NCBI RefSeq assembly: GCF_029945965.1
Contig: NZ_JAQSDO010000015.1
Coordinates: forward strand, 310,001-374,000
Length of the DNA: 64,000 bases
Direction: 5' to 3'
Source: Thermomonas sp.
Lineage (GTDB): Bacteria > Pseudomonadota > Gammaproteobacteria > Xanthomonadales > Xanthomonadaceae
The notes beneath the pieces are model-generated. The model was not told the DNA's origin, made no database searches, and saw only the letters and a program-made list of their open reading frames with translations. Below are positions 8,239 to 15,679 of the stretch, piece after piece. Both the position numbers and the translations under genes were made by a program. Position 1 is the stretch's first letter. Each line of letters starts with the position of its first letter.

Positions 8239-9110
8239 GCCGCGCCGTACCCGTCAGCCTCCGCGGCCCGCTGGCGCTTGGTTTCATACATCGCCTTGTC
8301 AGCATGTGCCAGCAGCGATTCCAGGTCACGGCCGTCTTGCGGGAAACAGGCGGCTCCGAAACTCGCATCCAGGTGCAGCGTGTCGTCTGGCATCGAGTAG
8401 GACGAGCGTAACCGCATCCGCAGCATGTCGGCGACCTTCCTGGCGGCGGCAGCATCAGGGCATCCCGGCAGCAGCACTGCGAATTCGTCGCCGCCAATTC
8501 TAGCCACCAGGTCGCCATGCCGGATGCTTTGCTTCAGCCGGTCGGCGACTTCGCACAACACCCGATCCCCCGCCTCGTGGCCGCCGCGATCATTGGCGAC
8601 TTTGAACCCGTCCAGATCCAGGTAAAGCAAGGCGAGACTGCCACCCGCGTCTTGCGCACGAACCAGTGCGCGTTCGATTTCCTGTTGCAGGCCAAGTCGA
8701 TTAGGCAAGCCGGTAAGCAGGTCGTGGCTGGCAAGATGCTCCAGCTCGCGCTCGGCGCGCCTCAACTCAGTCACTTCCCGGGCGACGGCAATGCGCACCC
8801 CGTACTCGGGTGACCAGCGGGCCGACCATTGGATGTCGACGCTGTGCCCGTGTTTGTGCAGGTAGCGATTGCGGAAGTGGCGTTGCAATGCGCCTGCCAT
8901 CACCTCTTCGGCCTGCTGCAGGGTCAACGCCAAGTCTTCATGGTGTATGAAGTCGAAGGTGTGCCGACCCAGCACTTCGTCGTGCGCTTACCCGAGGATG
9001 CGTTCGAAGCTGGCGTTGACGTACAGGAACCGGCCCTCTGTATCGACGACACACACGGCATCCGGCAAAAGGTCGAGTAACTCAGCGAAGGGTGGAAGTT
9101 TCGAGATCAT
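8235..9110 (-). pseudogene. PAS-PAS/PAC-GGDEF diguanylate cyclase with in-frame TAA in the PAS domain
   Basis: From ATG 9110 the minus strand reads MISKLPPFAELLDLLPDAVC and on to SFERILG, then TAA at codon 41 (8988-8990), then AHDEVLGRHTFDFIHHEDL, continuing the same PAS domain in the same frame. The codon is where PAS proteins commonly have an aromatic residue (ILGY), so TAC or TAT to TAA is the simplest change. Downstream, the PAC region and a full GGDEF domain are intact: DLLTGLPNRLGL, YLDLDGFKVANDR, RIGGDEFAVLLP, and ADKAMY near the end at 8235. Translation could restart at GTG 8975, giving a 246-residue protein without half of the PAS. An intact product would make c-di-GMP, opposing the neighbouring EAL protein. 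Confidence 0.75.
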
Positions 9111-9141
9111 GTTTGTTTTTGCTGAGCCTTGTTGTCAGCGG

Positions 9142-9834
9142 TCACGACACGTTGGGTCGTTTCAGGACGCTCAAGAGTGTTTCGGCAGCGGCTTCCGACG
9201 AGGCCGGGTTTTGGCCTGTCACCAGATTGCCGTCGATCACCACGTGCGATGCCCAATCTTCCACCTTGCTGTAGCCGCCGCCATTGGCGATGAGCATGTC
9301 TTCGACCAGGAACGGTACGACGTCGGTCAATCCGGCCGCAGCTTCTTCGCTATTTGTGAAACCGGTGACCTGTTTGCCTTGGACAAGTGGCGCACCGGTC
9401 GCCGTGCGCGTCTGGCTCAGCACGCCCGGCGCGTGGCAGACGAATGCGAGGGGTTTGCCTGCGGCATAGTTCGACTCGATCAGGCGGATGGAGTCTTCGT
9501 CATTGGCCAGGTCCCATAGCGGGCCGTGACCACCGGGATAGAAGATGGCATCGAAGTCGTCGTTCACGACATCCGCCAGCACGTGCGTCGAAGCAAGCGC
9601 GGCGGTGGCCTCGGCATCTTCACGGAAACGGTGGGTGGCAGCCGTGCGCGCATCGGGCTCGTCGCTCTTGGGATCAAGCGGCGGCTGGCCACCCTTGGGC
9701 GAGGCCAGCACGATATCTGCGCCAGCGTCCTTGAATACATAGTAGGGCGCAGCAAACTCCTCCAGCCAGAAGCCGGTTTTCTTGCCTGTATCGCCCAGGC
9801 GATCGTGGGACGTCAGGACCATCAGGATTTTCAT
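9142..9834 (-). CDS. type 1 glutamine amidotransferase domain protein, DJ-1/PfpI family (Hsp31/glyoxalase III-like)
   Basis: A 230-residue protein of the DJ-1/PfpI superfamily; the nearest functional classes are glutathione-independent glyoxalase III and Hsp31-type chaperone. It starts MKILMVLTSHD and carries GFWLEEFAAPYYVF, the conserved Glu region, then DAIFYPGGHGPLWDL and the nucleophile elbow AFVCHAPGVL at about 130-139 with the reactive cysteine. HVVIDGNLVTGQNPASS near the C-terminus is typical of the family. No signal peptide, so cytosolic. It stands alone, 31 bp downstream of the broken GGDEF gene on the same strand, and is followed upstream by a hairpin element. Methylglyoxal detoxification is an inference. 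Confidence 0.85.
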   Translation of the reverse strand: MKILMVLTSHDRLGDTGKKTGFWLEEFAAPYYVFKDAGADIVLASPKGGQPPLDPKSDEPDARTAATHRFREDAEATAALASTHVLADVVNDDFDAIFYPGGHGPLWDLANDEDSIRLIESNYAAGKPLAFVCHAPGVLSQTRTATGAPLVQGKQVTGFTNSEEAAAGLTDVVPFLVEDMLIANGGGYSKVEDWASHVVIDGNLVTGQNPASSEAAAETLLSVLKRPNVS

Positions 9835-9945
9835 TCAGCGCTCCATGCAGTGGGGATGCCCTATTCTGGAGGCACTCCATGCAGCCCAGCGTGAAACATG
9901 CGGCTGAAGCGAGAAAATAGGGTCGAGATAAAGCGAGAAAAAAGC

Positions 9946-10014
9946 GATCAGAGTGGACTTTTTCAGATTGCGTCGAGGCTGAAGGTGCTGGGTAGTAAAA
10001 ATTCCACTTTGACC
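9946..10014. repeat. intergenic hairpin element, GTCAGAGTGGAC type
   Basis: GATCAGAGTGGACTTTTT (9946-9963) faces AAAATTCCACTTTGACCC (9997-10014) across a loop containing CGTCGAGGCTGAAGGTGCTG, similar to the loop at 2109-2142. The arms pair imperfectly. A run of GAGAAAA-type sequence precedes it and GTTTTCGGACCCATGTTTT follows, perhaps a second partial copy (to 10034). It separates two minus-strand genes. Confidence 0.65.
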
Positions 10015-10061
10015 CATGTTTTCGGACCCATGTTTTAATTTCGCTATTCCCCCACTGGTCT

Positions 10062-11618
10062 TCAGAACTCGAATGTGGCGAGCGCCTTTGACGCGCGCGC
10101 ACGCATTGTCGCCGACTGCATTGGAAAGGCACGGAAGAAGTCATTGCGGCCCAGAGCCGGATTGCGTGCGCGCACATTGGCTGCCCACGCAGTGGCCTTG
10201 GCCGTATCGCCGGCCAAGGCATGCGCGGCTATCGCGATCATGGCGATCAGCACATGGGCGCCGGGTGCGCGTGCCGCACGCTCGGCCCAGTCGGCCGCTT
10301 CGGCGTCCTCGCCCTGCATCATGTGGATGAAGGCGCGCGTGCCGACCATGGCGTAATGCAGGGGATCGAGTGGGCTCAGGCGCATTGCCAGGTCGACGTG
10401 TTTTCGACTTTCAATGCTGCGTTCCGCCAGCGATTCGGCCCAGGCGCGGGCGTAGATGCCTTGCGCATAGTTCGGGCTGATCGTGGTGGCGCGTTCGAGC
10501 CAGCCAAGGCTGCTCTGCAGATCGCCTTCGAGCCAGAAACTGCGGCCCATCGCGAAATTGACGAATGGATCAATCGGGTCGAGTTCCAGGCCTCGTGTTG
10601 CGAATTGCCGCGACAGCGCGACTTCGCCAGCGACGTCGTCCGTGTGGTGCATGAAGGCGCTCTGGAAATGCACGAACGAAAGTCCCGCATGCGCACGCGC
10701 GAAGCCCGGGTCCCTCGCGATCGATTGCTGGAACAGTGCCAGGGCCGCGGCATTGTCCGTGCGATTGAAGCGGTACATGTGCTGCAGGCCGCGGTGATAG
10801 GCCGACCAGGCATCGAGGTTTTCGCTCACCGACAGACGCGCAATCGACGCCTCATGCAGCGGAATCCTGATCTCCAGCGCAGCGAGGGTCTGCGCGCGGA
10901 TATCCTCGCGCAACTGGTGCACATCCTGGATCCCGACAGCGAAGTGCTCGGCCCAGACGATGCCGCCATCACGGGTATCGATCAACTCGACCATCACCGC
11001 CAGCCGGTTGCCGATCATTTCGACGCTACCCGCCAGGTAGTAGTGAACATCCAGCAGTCGGCCGATTTCTCCAGGATCGGCCTCGGCGCCACGCAGCCGG
11101 AACGATGACTCGCGGGCGGTGACAAACAGCCAGTGCAGGCGTGCGAGATCGGAAATCAGTTCGTGCGGCAACGCATCCGCAAGCGTTGCGTACGGTCCAA
11201 TCACGCCGACATGGCGAAACGGCAGCACCGCGATGGATGGCCGCGCGCCATGCCCGGCAGGAGCCGCGGATGCCTCCGCAGCGCCAGCAAGCGCCACCGA
11301 TCCCGATCCAACGACGCGCGCATCCGCTACGAAACGGAAACCCTTGCGGTGGATGGTCTTGATGAAACGCTGCGTGGTGCCATCGTCACCGAGCGCCTGT
11401 CGCGCCGATTTGATCCGGCTGTCGATGGCCGAGTCCGATACCACGCGCCCGTCCCACACGTTTTCGATGATCTCGTCCCTGGAGACCACTCGCTCGCGAT
11501 TGCCGACCAGCAACGCAAGCAAGGAGAATACCTGCGGCTCCACCGGGCGCACCGCATCGTCGGCGCGCAGTTCCAGTTTTGCGAGATCCAGCTCGAATGT
11601 ATCGAAACGGTAGATCAT
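10062..11618 (-). CDS. winged-helix (OmpR/CadC-type) regulator with TolB-like region and TPR domain
   Basis: A 518-residue, apparently soluble transcription regulator. Residues 1-100 form an OmpR/PhoB-type DNA-binding domain (YRFDTFELDLAKLELR, VEPQVFSLLALLVGNRERVV, VSDSAIDSRIKSARQALGDD, IKTIHRKGFRFVA). Residues 125-265 begin RPSIAVLPFRHVG and end in VELIDTRDGGIVWAEHF, the TolB-N/adenylate-cyclase-associated segment common in such regulators. The rest is TPR-like, with RGLQHMYRFNR, FARAHAGLSFVHFQ and GNNYA-type repeats. The start at 11618 matches the family N-terminus; the frame stays open to 11759. It is divergent from the tautomerase gene, which may be a target. The input signal is unknown. 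Confidence 0.85.
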   Translation of the reverse strand: MIYRFDTFELDLAKLELRADDAVRPVEPQVFSLLALLVGNRERVVSRDEIIENVWDGRVVSDSAIDSRIKSARQALGDDGTTQRFIKTIHRKGFRFVADARVVGSGSVALAGAAEASAAPAGHGARPSIAVLPFRHVGVIGPYATLADALPHELISDLARLHWLFVTARESSFRLRGAEADPGEIGRLLDVHYYLAGSVEMIGNRLAVMVELIDTRDGGIVWAEHFAVGIQDVHQLREDIRAQTLAALEIRIPLHEASIARLSVSENLDAWSAYHRGLQHMYRFNRTDNAAALALFQQSIARDPGFARAHAGLSFVHFQSAFMHHTDDVAGEVALSRQFATRGLELDPIDPFVNFAMGRSFWLEGDLQSSLGWLERATTISPNYAQGIYARAWAESLAERSIESRKHVDLAMRLSPLDPLHYAMVGTRAFIHMMQGEDAEAADWAERAARAPGAHVLIAMIAIAAHALAGDTAKATAWAANVRARNPALGRNDFFRAFPMQSATMRARASKALATFEF

Positions 11619-11786
11619 TCCTGCAGCATAGAGCAGCGGCAGTGCAATCTCCGGCATATCTCCAGTACTTCTCCAGCAAACCTCCAAGTATGGAAATTGG
11701 GTACGTGTTGAAATTTCATCCAAGGCGTCAGGGCTGATCCTGATGCCGGTTCCCAACACTCATCCAACACTCAAAGGAGCATTCCC

Positions 11787-12011
11787 ATGCCCATGGTCAC
11801 CATTGATGTCATCAAGGACGTCTTCACCCCGATCCAGAAGCAATCGCTCATCAGCAAGGTCACCGACGCCGTTGTCGCCGTGGAAGGCGAGAGCCTGCGC
11901 GGTGTCACCTGGGTTCGCATCAAGGAGTTCGAAGGCGGCGACTGGGCCATCGGTGGCAAGGCGCTCACAGCCTCCGACGTCCACGCGCTCGCTGCTGCCA
12001 AAGCGGCCTGA
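11787..12011 (+). CDS. 4-oxalocrotonate tautomerase-like enzyme
   Basis: A 74-residue small tautomerase. After removal of Met1 the chain begins with the catalytic proline ([15 protein letters not shown]). A helix [19 protein letters not shown] and a second strand region [21 protein letters not shown] follow, fitting the beta-alpha-beta fold that oligomerises. The substrate cannot be told: members act on 2-hydroxymuconate, on halogenated acrylates, or as promiscuous tautomerases. An AAAGGAG Shine-Dalgarno lies 8 nt upstream. It is divergent from the winged-helix/TPR regulator, a layout that suggests regulation by it. Confidence 0.85.
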   Translation: MPMVTIDVIKDVFTPIQKQSLISKVTDAVVAVEGESLRGVTWVRIKEFEGGDWAIGGKALTASDVHALAAAKAA

Positions 12012-12100
12012 TCGAACCCGGGTAGGGCAGGCTTGGACCCGATCTACGGGATGGGGCGATGCGGTTCGCAGGGTACCGGACAGGAAAAAGGTGGAAAAAG

Positions 12101-12115
12101 GTGCCAGGGACAATT
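12101..12115. repeat. GTGCCAGGGACAATT half element
   Basis: The motif GTGCCAGGGACAATT, preceded by AAAAAG twice (GGAAAAAGGTGGAAAAAGGTG), is nearly identical to GTGTCAGGGACAAT at 1449-1462. Both lie just beyond the 3' end of a minus-strand gene. Read on the minus strand it ends in CACCTTTTT, so it may help end transcription of the TrmY-like gene. Confidence 0.45.
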
Positions 12116-12126
12116 TCTGCTTGCTT

Positions 12127-12720
12127 CTAGCATAGATCCAGCTCGTTGTGGATCAACACCACGCATTGCGACGCAAACAGCATCTTCGATCCGAGTGTGA
12201 TCTTCTTCGCACCCAGGCGTTCGAGGCTGTGGAAGGTCTTTTTCGGCATCGGGATATGGTCGGTCAGCAGGAAACAGGGATTGTCTTCAAACACCTGCTC
12301 ACGAATAGATGTGCCTTTCCTGTCCATCACGAACAGCTGATGGCCTTCGGCCAGTTCCTGCACCAGCCGTTCGAAGCTCAAGGTGCGCACCGTCACGCCC
12401 GATTCCACCGGTCGCGTCTCTTCCTTGTCCATGCCTCTGGAAGCATCCAGCGCCTTGGCGACCTTGCCCAGCAGTGCCTGCTCGTTGAAGCCGCCGATGT
12501 CATGCATGGCGTTGGCGTCGAATCGAATCGTGCGGGAGAAATCCTGGGTGCTTTCCAGCACCAGGTAGACCGTCACATCCGCGCGATGCGACTGCGCCAC
12601 GAAGATCGCGTTCATCAGCGTGTGCGCCAGGATTTCGGTGTGGGCCTCTTGGCCTACGGACGCCAACAGCTTCTGGCTGTCCGTGGGTGCCGCCCGCGCT
12701 CTCAGTACAAAGGTTCGCAT
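12127..12720 (-). CDS. trmY: TrmY-like SPOUT RNA methyltransferase
   Basis: A 197-residue SPOUT-class protein resembling TrmY, which in archaea N1-methylates pseudouridine 54 of tRNA using SAM. Seen here: MRTFVLRARAAPTDSQKLL, EAHTEILAHTLMNAIFVAQSHR, VYLVLESTQDFSRTIRF, and the C-terminal trefoil-knot signatures CFLLTDHIPMPKK and ITLGSKMLFASQCVVLIHNELD. The length fits the family. Bacterial members are scattered in gammaproteobacteria and, since bacterial tRNA normally carries m5U54, their substrate is unsettled. It stands alone, between the half element and the fatty acid hydroxylase gene. Start at 12720; no other ATG fits. Confidence is high for family, lower for the reaction. Confidence 0.8.
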   Translation of the reverse strand: MRTFVLRARAAPTDSQKLLASVGQEAHTEILAHTLMNAIFVAQSHRADVTVYLVLESTQDFSRTIRFDANAMHDIGGFNEQALLGKVAKALDASRGMDKEETRPVESGVTVRTLSFERLVQELAEGHQLFVMDRKGTSIREQVFEDNPCFLLTDHIPMPKKTFHSLERLGAKKITLGSKMLFASQCVVLIHNELDLC

Positions 12721-12817
12721 GTGTCGTGACCAATGAGTCGTTGTCTTGCCGCACAGGGCGTGCGGCCCACCAATTTTCCATGAACAACGGCAACAACGGA
12801 CAAGAGGGGCTGAGGGA

Positions 12818-13441
12818 TCAAGCGCGCTTGATGCGCTCCGTCCCCTCCTGATTTCGCACATACCGTGTGCCCAACACGATGTCCCATAGCGGGGTCGTGA
12901 CCCCGAAATTGGCATCCGGGTGGTAGTGGTGGACGTGATGGACGGCAGCCCAGCGCCGGCCCAGGGGGTGGCGGAAGCGCTTGACGTGGATGACGGCGTG
13001 GCTCAGGCCATAGGCTGCGTAGCCGCAGGCCAGCCCACCAGCCAGGAGCAGGGCATCTCCGACCGGCATCAGCAGCGCGAACAGGCTCACCAGCACCGCC
13101 AGGATCATGGGCGGCAGGAAGAACGGCATCGAATCATGGCCAGTCGGATTTTCATGGTGCTTGCGATGCCCCGGTCCCAACAGTGGGACTTGCCCGTGCA
13201 TCAGCCAGCGATGAAAGCCGTACTCGACCCAGCTGAATGCCAGCAAGCCCATGCCGAACGCCAGCAATGCCATGCCCGGATGCGCCCCGGTGCGATACAG
13301 GCCCGCCCAGACCAGGGCCGCGCCCACCAGCACGTCGGTGAACAGGCTGCCAAGATGATTGGCGCGGGTCTCCGACATCCGCACGATCGGCGCAACTGCC
13401 CGGTCGAAGGATCGACGGATGGGCTCACGCAAGCTACGCAT
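12818..13441 (-). CDS. sterol desaturase / fatty acid hydroxylase family protein
   Basis: A 207-residue di-iron membrane enzyme of the fatty acid hydroxylase superfamily. About four hydrophobic segments (38-55, 60-72, 105-125, 130-145) alternate with histidine boxes: HRWLMH near 77, HRKHH near 92, HAVIHVKRF near 148 and HHVHHYHP near 168, followed by NFGVTTPLWDIVLGT, typical of the family. It would hydroxylate or desaturate a lipid in the inner membrane; candidates are fatty acids, sterol-like hopanoids or carotenoids (CrtZ shares the fold), and the sequence does not decide. It lies 97 bp upstream of the TrmY-like gene on the same strand. Confidence 0.85.
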   Translation of the reverse strand: MRSLREPIRRSFDRAVAPIVRMSETRANHLGSLFTDVLVGAALVWAGLYRTGAHPGMALLAFGMGLLAFSWVEYGFHRWLMHGQVPLLGPGHRKHHENPTGHDSMPFFLPPMILAVLVSLFALLMPVGDALLLAGGLACGYAAYGLSHAVIHVKRFRHPLGRRWAAVHHVHHYHPDANFGVTTPLWDIVLGTRYVRNQEGTERIKRA

Positions 13442-13647
13442 TACCGGCGCTCCTGTGTTGGTGATGGGTCAGGGGGCCTGGCCCGATCGGTCGATTGTCC
13501 TGCAATCGGGTTGTGACTGCTTGATCAGGGTGATGGTTCCGCCGCGCCGGGTAGTGGGACTGCCCGGAAAGCACTGGAAATGTGGTTCTGGCGTAATGTC
13601 CGTCTTACCAAGCCCCTGCTTGCCTGAGTCGGAATAGGTATCAACCC

Positions 13648-14019
13648 ATGGATATCGAACTCAAACGGGTCTACGAGAAGCCGGACGCAACCGACGGCAA
13701 GCGCATCCTCGTGGAACGACTTTGGCCACGTGGGCTGACCAAGGAGAAAGCACAAGTCGACCTGTGGCTGAAGGAAATCGCCCCAAGCACGAAGCTGCGC
13801 AAGTGGTTCGGCCACGATCCCGACAAGTGGACGGAGTTCCAGAAACGCTATCGGGCTGAACTCCGGGGCAATGACGAGCAGGTGGCGGAGCTGAAGGAGG
13901 CGATCGGAAACAAGAAGGCAACGTTCGTCTACGGGTCCAAGGACGAAATCCACAATGCGGCGATCGTCCTGATGGACTTCGTCAAGGGCCGAGCAGGAAA
14001 GGGTCATCAAGCACGTTGA
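13648..14019 (+). CDS. DUF488 family protein (YeaO-like)
   Basis: A 123-residue DUF488/YeaO family protein. Signatures: RVYEKPDATDGKRILVERLWPRGLTKE near the start, WLKEIAPSTKLRKWFGHDPDKW in the middle and TFVYGSKDEIHNAAIVL near the end; DUF488 proteins share this Arg/Trp-rich N-terminus and the closing Asp/Glu-His-N motif. The biochemical role is unknown. It is 4 nt upstream of the 3-methyladenine glycosylase gene and surely co-transcribed, which hints at, but does not show, a link to DNA damage or stress. GGAATAGGT upstream could serve as the ribosome binding site. Confidence 0.8.
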   Translation: MDIELKRVYEKPDATDGKRILVERLWPRGLTKEKAQVDLWLKEIAPSTKLRKWFGHDPDKWTEFQKRYRAELRGNDEQVAELKEAIGNKKATFVYGSKDEIHNAAIVLMDFVKGRAGKGHQAR

Positions 14020-14023
14020 CGCC

Positions 14024-14608
14024 ATGCCCGGGATGCCTGCCTTGCAGCCGTTGCTGCGTGCGTTCTTCGAGCGCGACCCGAGGGAAGTTGCTCCCGAACT
14101 TCTGAACAAGATCCTGGTGCGCGACGACGGCCGTGCAGGGCGCATCATCGAAGTCGAAGCCTACTGTGGCGCTGATGATCCGGCTGCACACACCTTCCGC
14201 GGAATGACCAAACGCAACCACACCATGTTCGGCCCGGCCGGGCATCTGTACGTGTATTTCACCTATGGCATGCACTGGTGCTGCAACACGGTTTGCGGTC
14301 CGGAGGGAGAAGGCTGGGGCGTGCTGCTGCGCGCAGTCGTGCCGATAGCCGACATCGAACGGATGCGTAGTGCCAGGGGTGGCGCACGCAGCGATCGCGA
14401 ACTGGCCAACGGCCCCGCCAAGCTGACCCAGGCAATGGGCATCGATGGCAGTTTCGATGGCGCGGATATCGTCCTGGACGATCGCGGCGTGAGCGTGCGA
14501 ACGGATGGAACGCTGCCGCCCGCACAACCGAGGATGGGCCCTCGGGTCGGCATCAGCCGCGCGAAGGATTTTCCGTGGCGCTGGCGCAACCCTGACGTTA
14601 CACGCTAG
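14024..14608 (+). CDS. DNA-3-methyladenine glycosylase (AAG/MPG family)
   Basis: A 194-residue Aag-type glycosylase that removes alkylated purines such as 3-methyladenine and hypoxanthine in base excision repair. The motifs match: PELLNKILVRDD, IIEVEAYCGADDPAAHTFRGMTKRNHTMFGPAGH with the catalytic Glu in VEAY near residue 45, the DNA-intercalating tyrosine region VYFTYGMHWCCN near 83, and ELANGPAKLTQAMGID near 128. The C-terminus ends GPRVGISRAKDFPWRW, conserved in the family. Length is typical of bacterial members. It is the second gene of an operon with DUF488. Confidence 0.9.
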   Translation: MPGMPALQPLLRAFFERDPREVAPELLNKILVRDDGRAGRIIEVEAYCGADDPAAHTFRGMTKRNHTMFGPAGHLYVYFTYGMHWCCNTVCGPEGEGWGVLLRAVVPIADIERMRSARGGARSDRELANGPAKLTQAMGIDGSFDGADIVLDDRGVSVRTDGTLPPAQPRMGPRVGISRAKDFPWRWRNPDVTR

Positions 14609-14667
14609 TCGCACTGGCCTGCCCTCGTCACCAAAGGTGCGTGAAGTACTGGGCCTGTTTCGGAAGT

Positions 14668-14820
14668 TTATCGATTGATGATGATCGGGTCGCGCGACGA
14701 GACCTCGCTCGTGGATGTGATGTGGATTTCGCCGCGTTGCTCGGCCTTGTCCGAACCCTCTTCCTCTTGGTCGATCATGTTGTCGTCATCTTCGTCGATG
14801 TCGCCAGTCTGCATGTTCAT
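14668..14820 (-). CDS. small acidic hypothetical protein, 50 residues
   Basis: A short gene of 50 codons, strongly acidic in its first half (TGDIDEDDDNMIDQEEEGSD) and ending in HITSTSEVSSRDPIIINR. Support for coding: AAGGT 7 nt upstream of the ATG at 14820, GC-rich third positions matching the neighbours, and a polar composition that keeps coherent character to the stop at 14668. No signal peptide or membrane segment. No function can be given. It is convergent with the glycosylase gene and divergent from the YdeI-type gene at 14953. Confidence 0.55.
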   Translation of the reverse strand: MNMQTGDIDEDDDNMIDQEEEGSDKAEQRGEIHITSTSEVSSRDPIIINR

Positions 14821-14952
14821 GTTGGTTACCTTGGGTCGCGGTACATGGAATGGGAGCCGACGGTAGACCGCGGTGCCGTCACGCCGCAGAGCCTACTCCT
14901 GCTCAATTCCAATTGTCCCTGATGCCATCCGGGGTTCTGATAGTGTTCCTGC

Positions 14953-15501
14953 ATGCCCGAGCTAGCCGAGATAATACGATTCAAGGCGAAACTGCTCCGG
15001 CCAGCGAGCCCGAAAGGCGCCGCATGGTCCTTCCTCATCCTGCCTGCCGGCGCCAGCGCAAAGCTGCCGACGCGCAGCATGGCCAGCGTCGACGGCAGCA
15101 TCGATGGCCACGCCTTCCGCGCAACGCTCGAACCCGATGGCGAAGGCAGTCATTGGCTCAAGGTGCCCAAGGCCATGCGTGAGACGGCCCACGCCCAGGT
15201 TGGCGACACGGTTGCCATGGAGATCACGCCGGTGTCGGTGGAGCCTGAACCCCGCGTGCCGGCGGATGTGCGCAAGGCACTCGTGGCGGCGCCGGAGGCA
15301 CATGCAGTCTGGTCCGACATCACGCCGGTCGCGCGACGTGACTGGATCCACTGGATCACCTCCGGCAAGAAAGCGGAGACCCGCGGGCGGCGGATCGCCA
15401 CGGCCTGCTCGATGCTGGCAGCCGGCAAGCGTCGTGCCTGCTGCTTTGACTGCTCGGGGATGTATAGCAAGAGCATGAAAGCGCCCGAAGCGGCGGAGTA
15501 G
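14953..15501 (+). CDS. DUF1905 / YdeI-OmpD-associated family protein
   Basis: A 182-residue two-part protein. Residues 1-95 match DUF1905 (IIRFKAKLL, SFLILPAGASAKLPTRSMASVDGSIDG, HWLKVPKAMRE, VAMEITPV). Residues 100-165 are a YdeI/bacteriocin-protection-like module (PADVRKALVAAPEAHAVWSDITPVARRDWIHWITSGKKAETRGRRI). The C-terminus has two adjacent cysteines and CSG (RRACCFDCSG), possibly metal binding. YdeI-type proteins have been associated with stress and peptide tolerance, but the biochemistry is unknown. A truncated flavoprotein stub follows 5 nt downstream, so the two probably once formed an operon. Confidence 0.75.
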   Translation: MPELAEIIRFKAKLLRPASPKGAAWSFLILPAGASAKLPTRSMASVDGSIDGHAFRATLEPDGEGSHWLKVPKAMRETAHAQVGDTVAMEITPVSVEPEPRVPADVRKALVAAPEAHAVWSDITPVARRDWIHWITSGKKAETRGRRIATACSMLAAGKRRACCFDCSGMYSKSMKAPEAAE

Positions 15502-15506
15502 TCCTC

Positions 15507-15578
15507 ATGTCGAAGCCTCTTCGAATCGCCATCGTCGGCTATGGCACCGGAAAACTGGGAAAACTGGGACGGAGGTAA
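15507..15578 (+). pseudogene. 5' stub of an FAD-dependent monooxygenase, cut by a hairpin element
   Basis: ATG 15507 opens MSKPLRIAIVGYGTGKLGKL and ends at TAA 15576-15578 after 23 residues. MSKPLRIAIVGYGT is the start of a Rossmann nucleotide-binding fold, as in FAD-dependent monooxygenases (usually followed by AGQALALLL). After GYGT the sequence becomes the arm of the hairpin element (GKLGKLGRR is encoded by the repeat). The remainder of the gene is absent downstream. This is a truncation at the element, by insertion or by deletion next to it. Confidence 0.6.
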
Positions 15579-15610
15579 TCAAGCTGGTTTAACTGGCTCC
15601 GTCCCGGTTT
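15549..15610. repeat. hairpin element, GGGACGGAGG type
   Basis: AAACTGGGACGGAG (15561-15574) pairs with CTCCGTCCCGGTTT (15597-15610) with one mismatch; the loop is GTAATCAAGCTGGTTTAACTGG-like. An extra GGAAAACTG (15549-15557) repeats the arm start. The core differs from the GTCAGAGTGGAC elements but the layout (A-rich edge, GGGAC core, short loop) is similar. It truncates the flavoprotein stub. Confidence 0.7.
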
Positions 15611-15679
15611 GCGATCCGGGTTTTGCAGAGTCGACCCACCGAGGCGATACTCGCGGCTTCGGTCAGCCTGGGGAACGAG

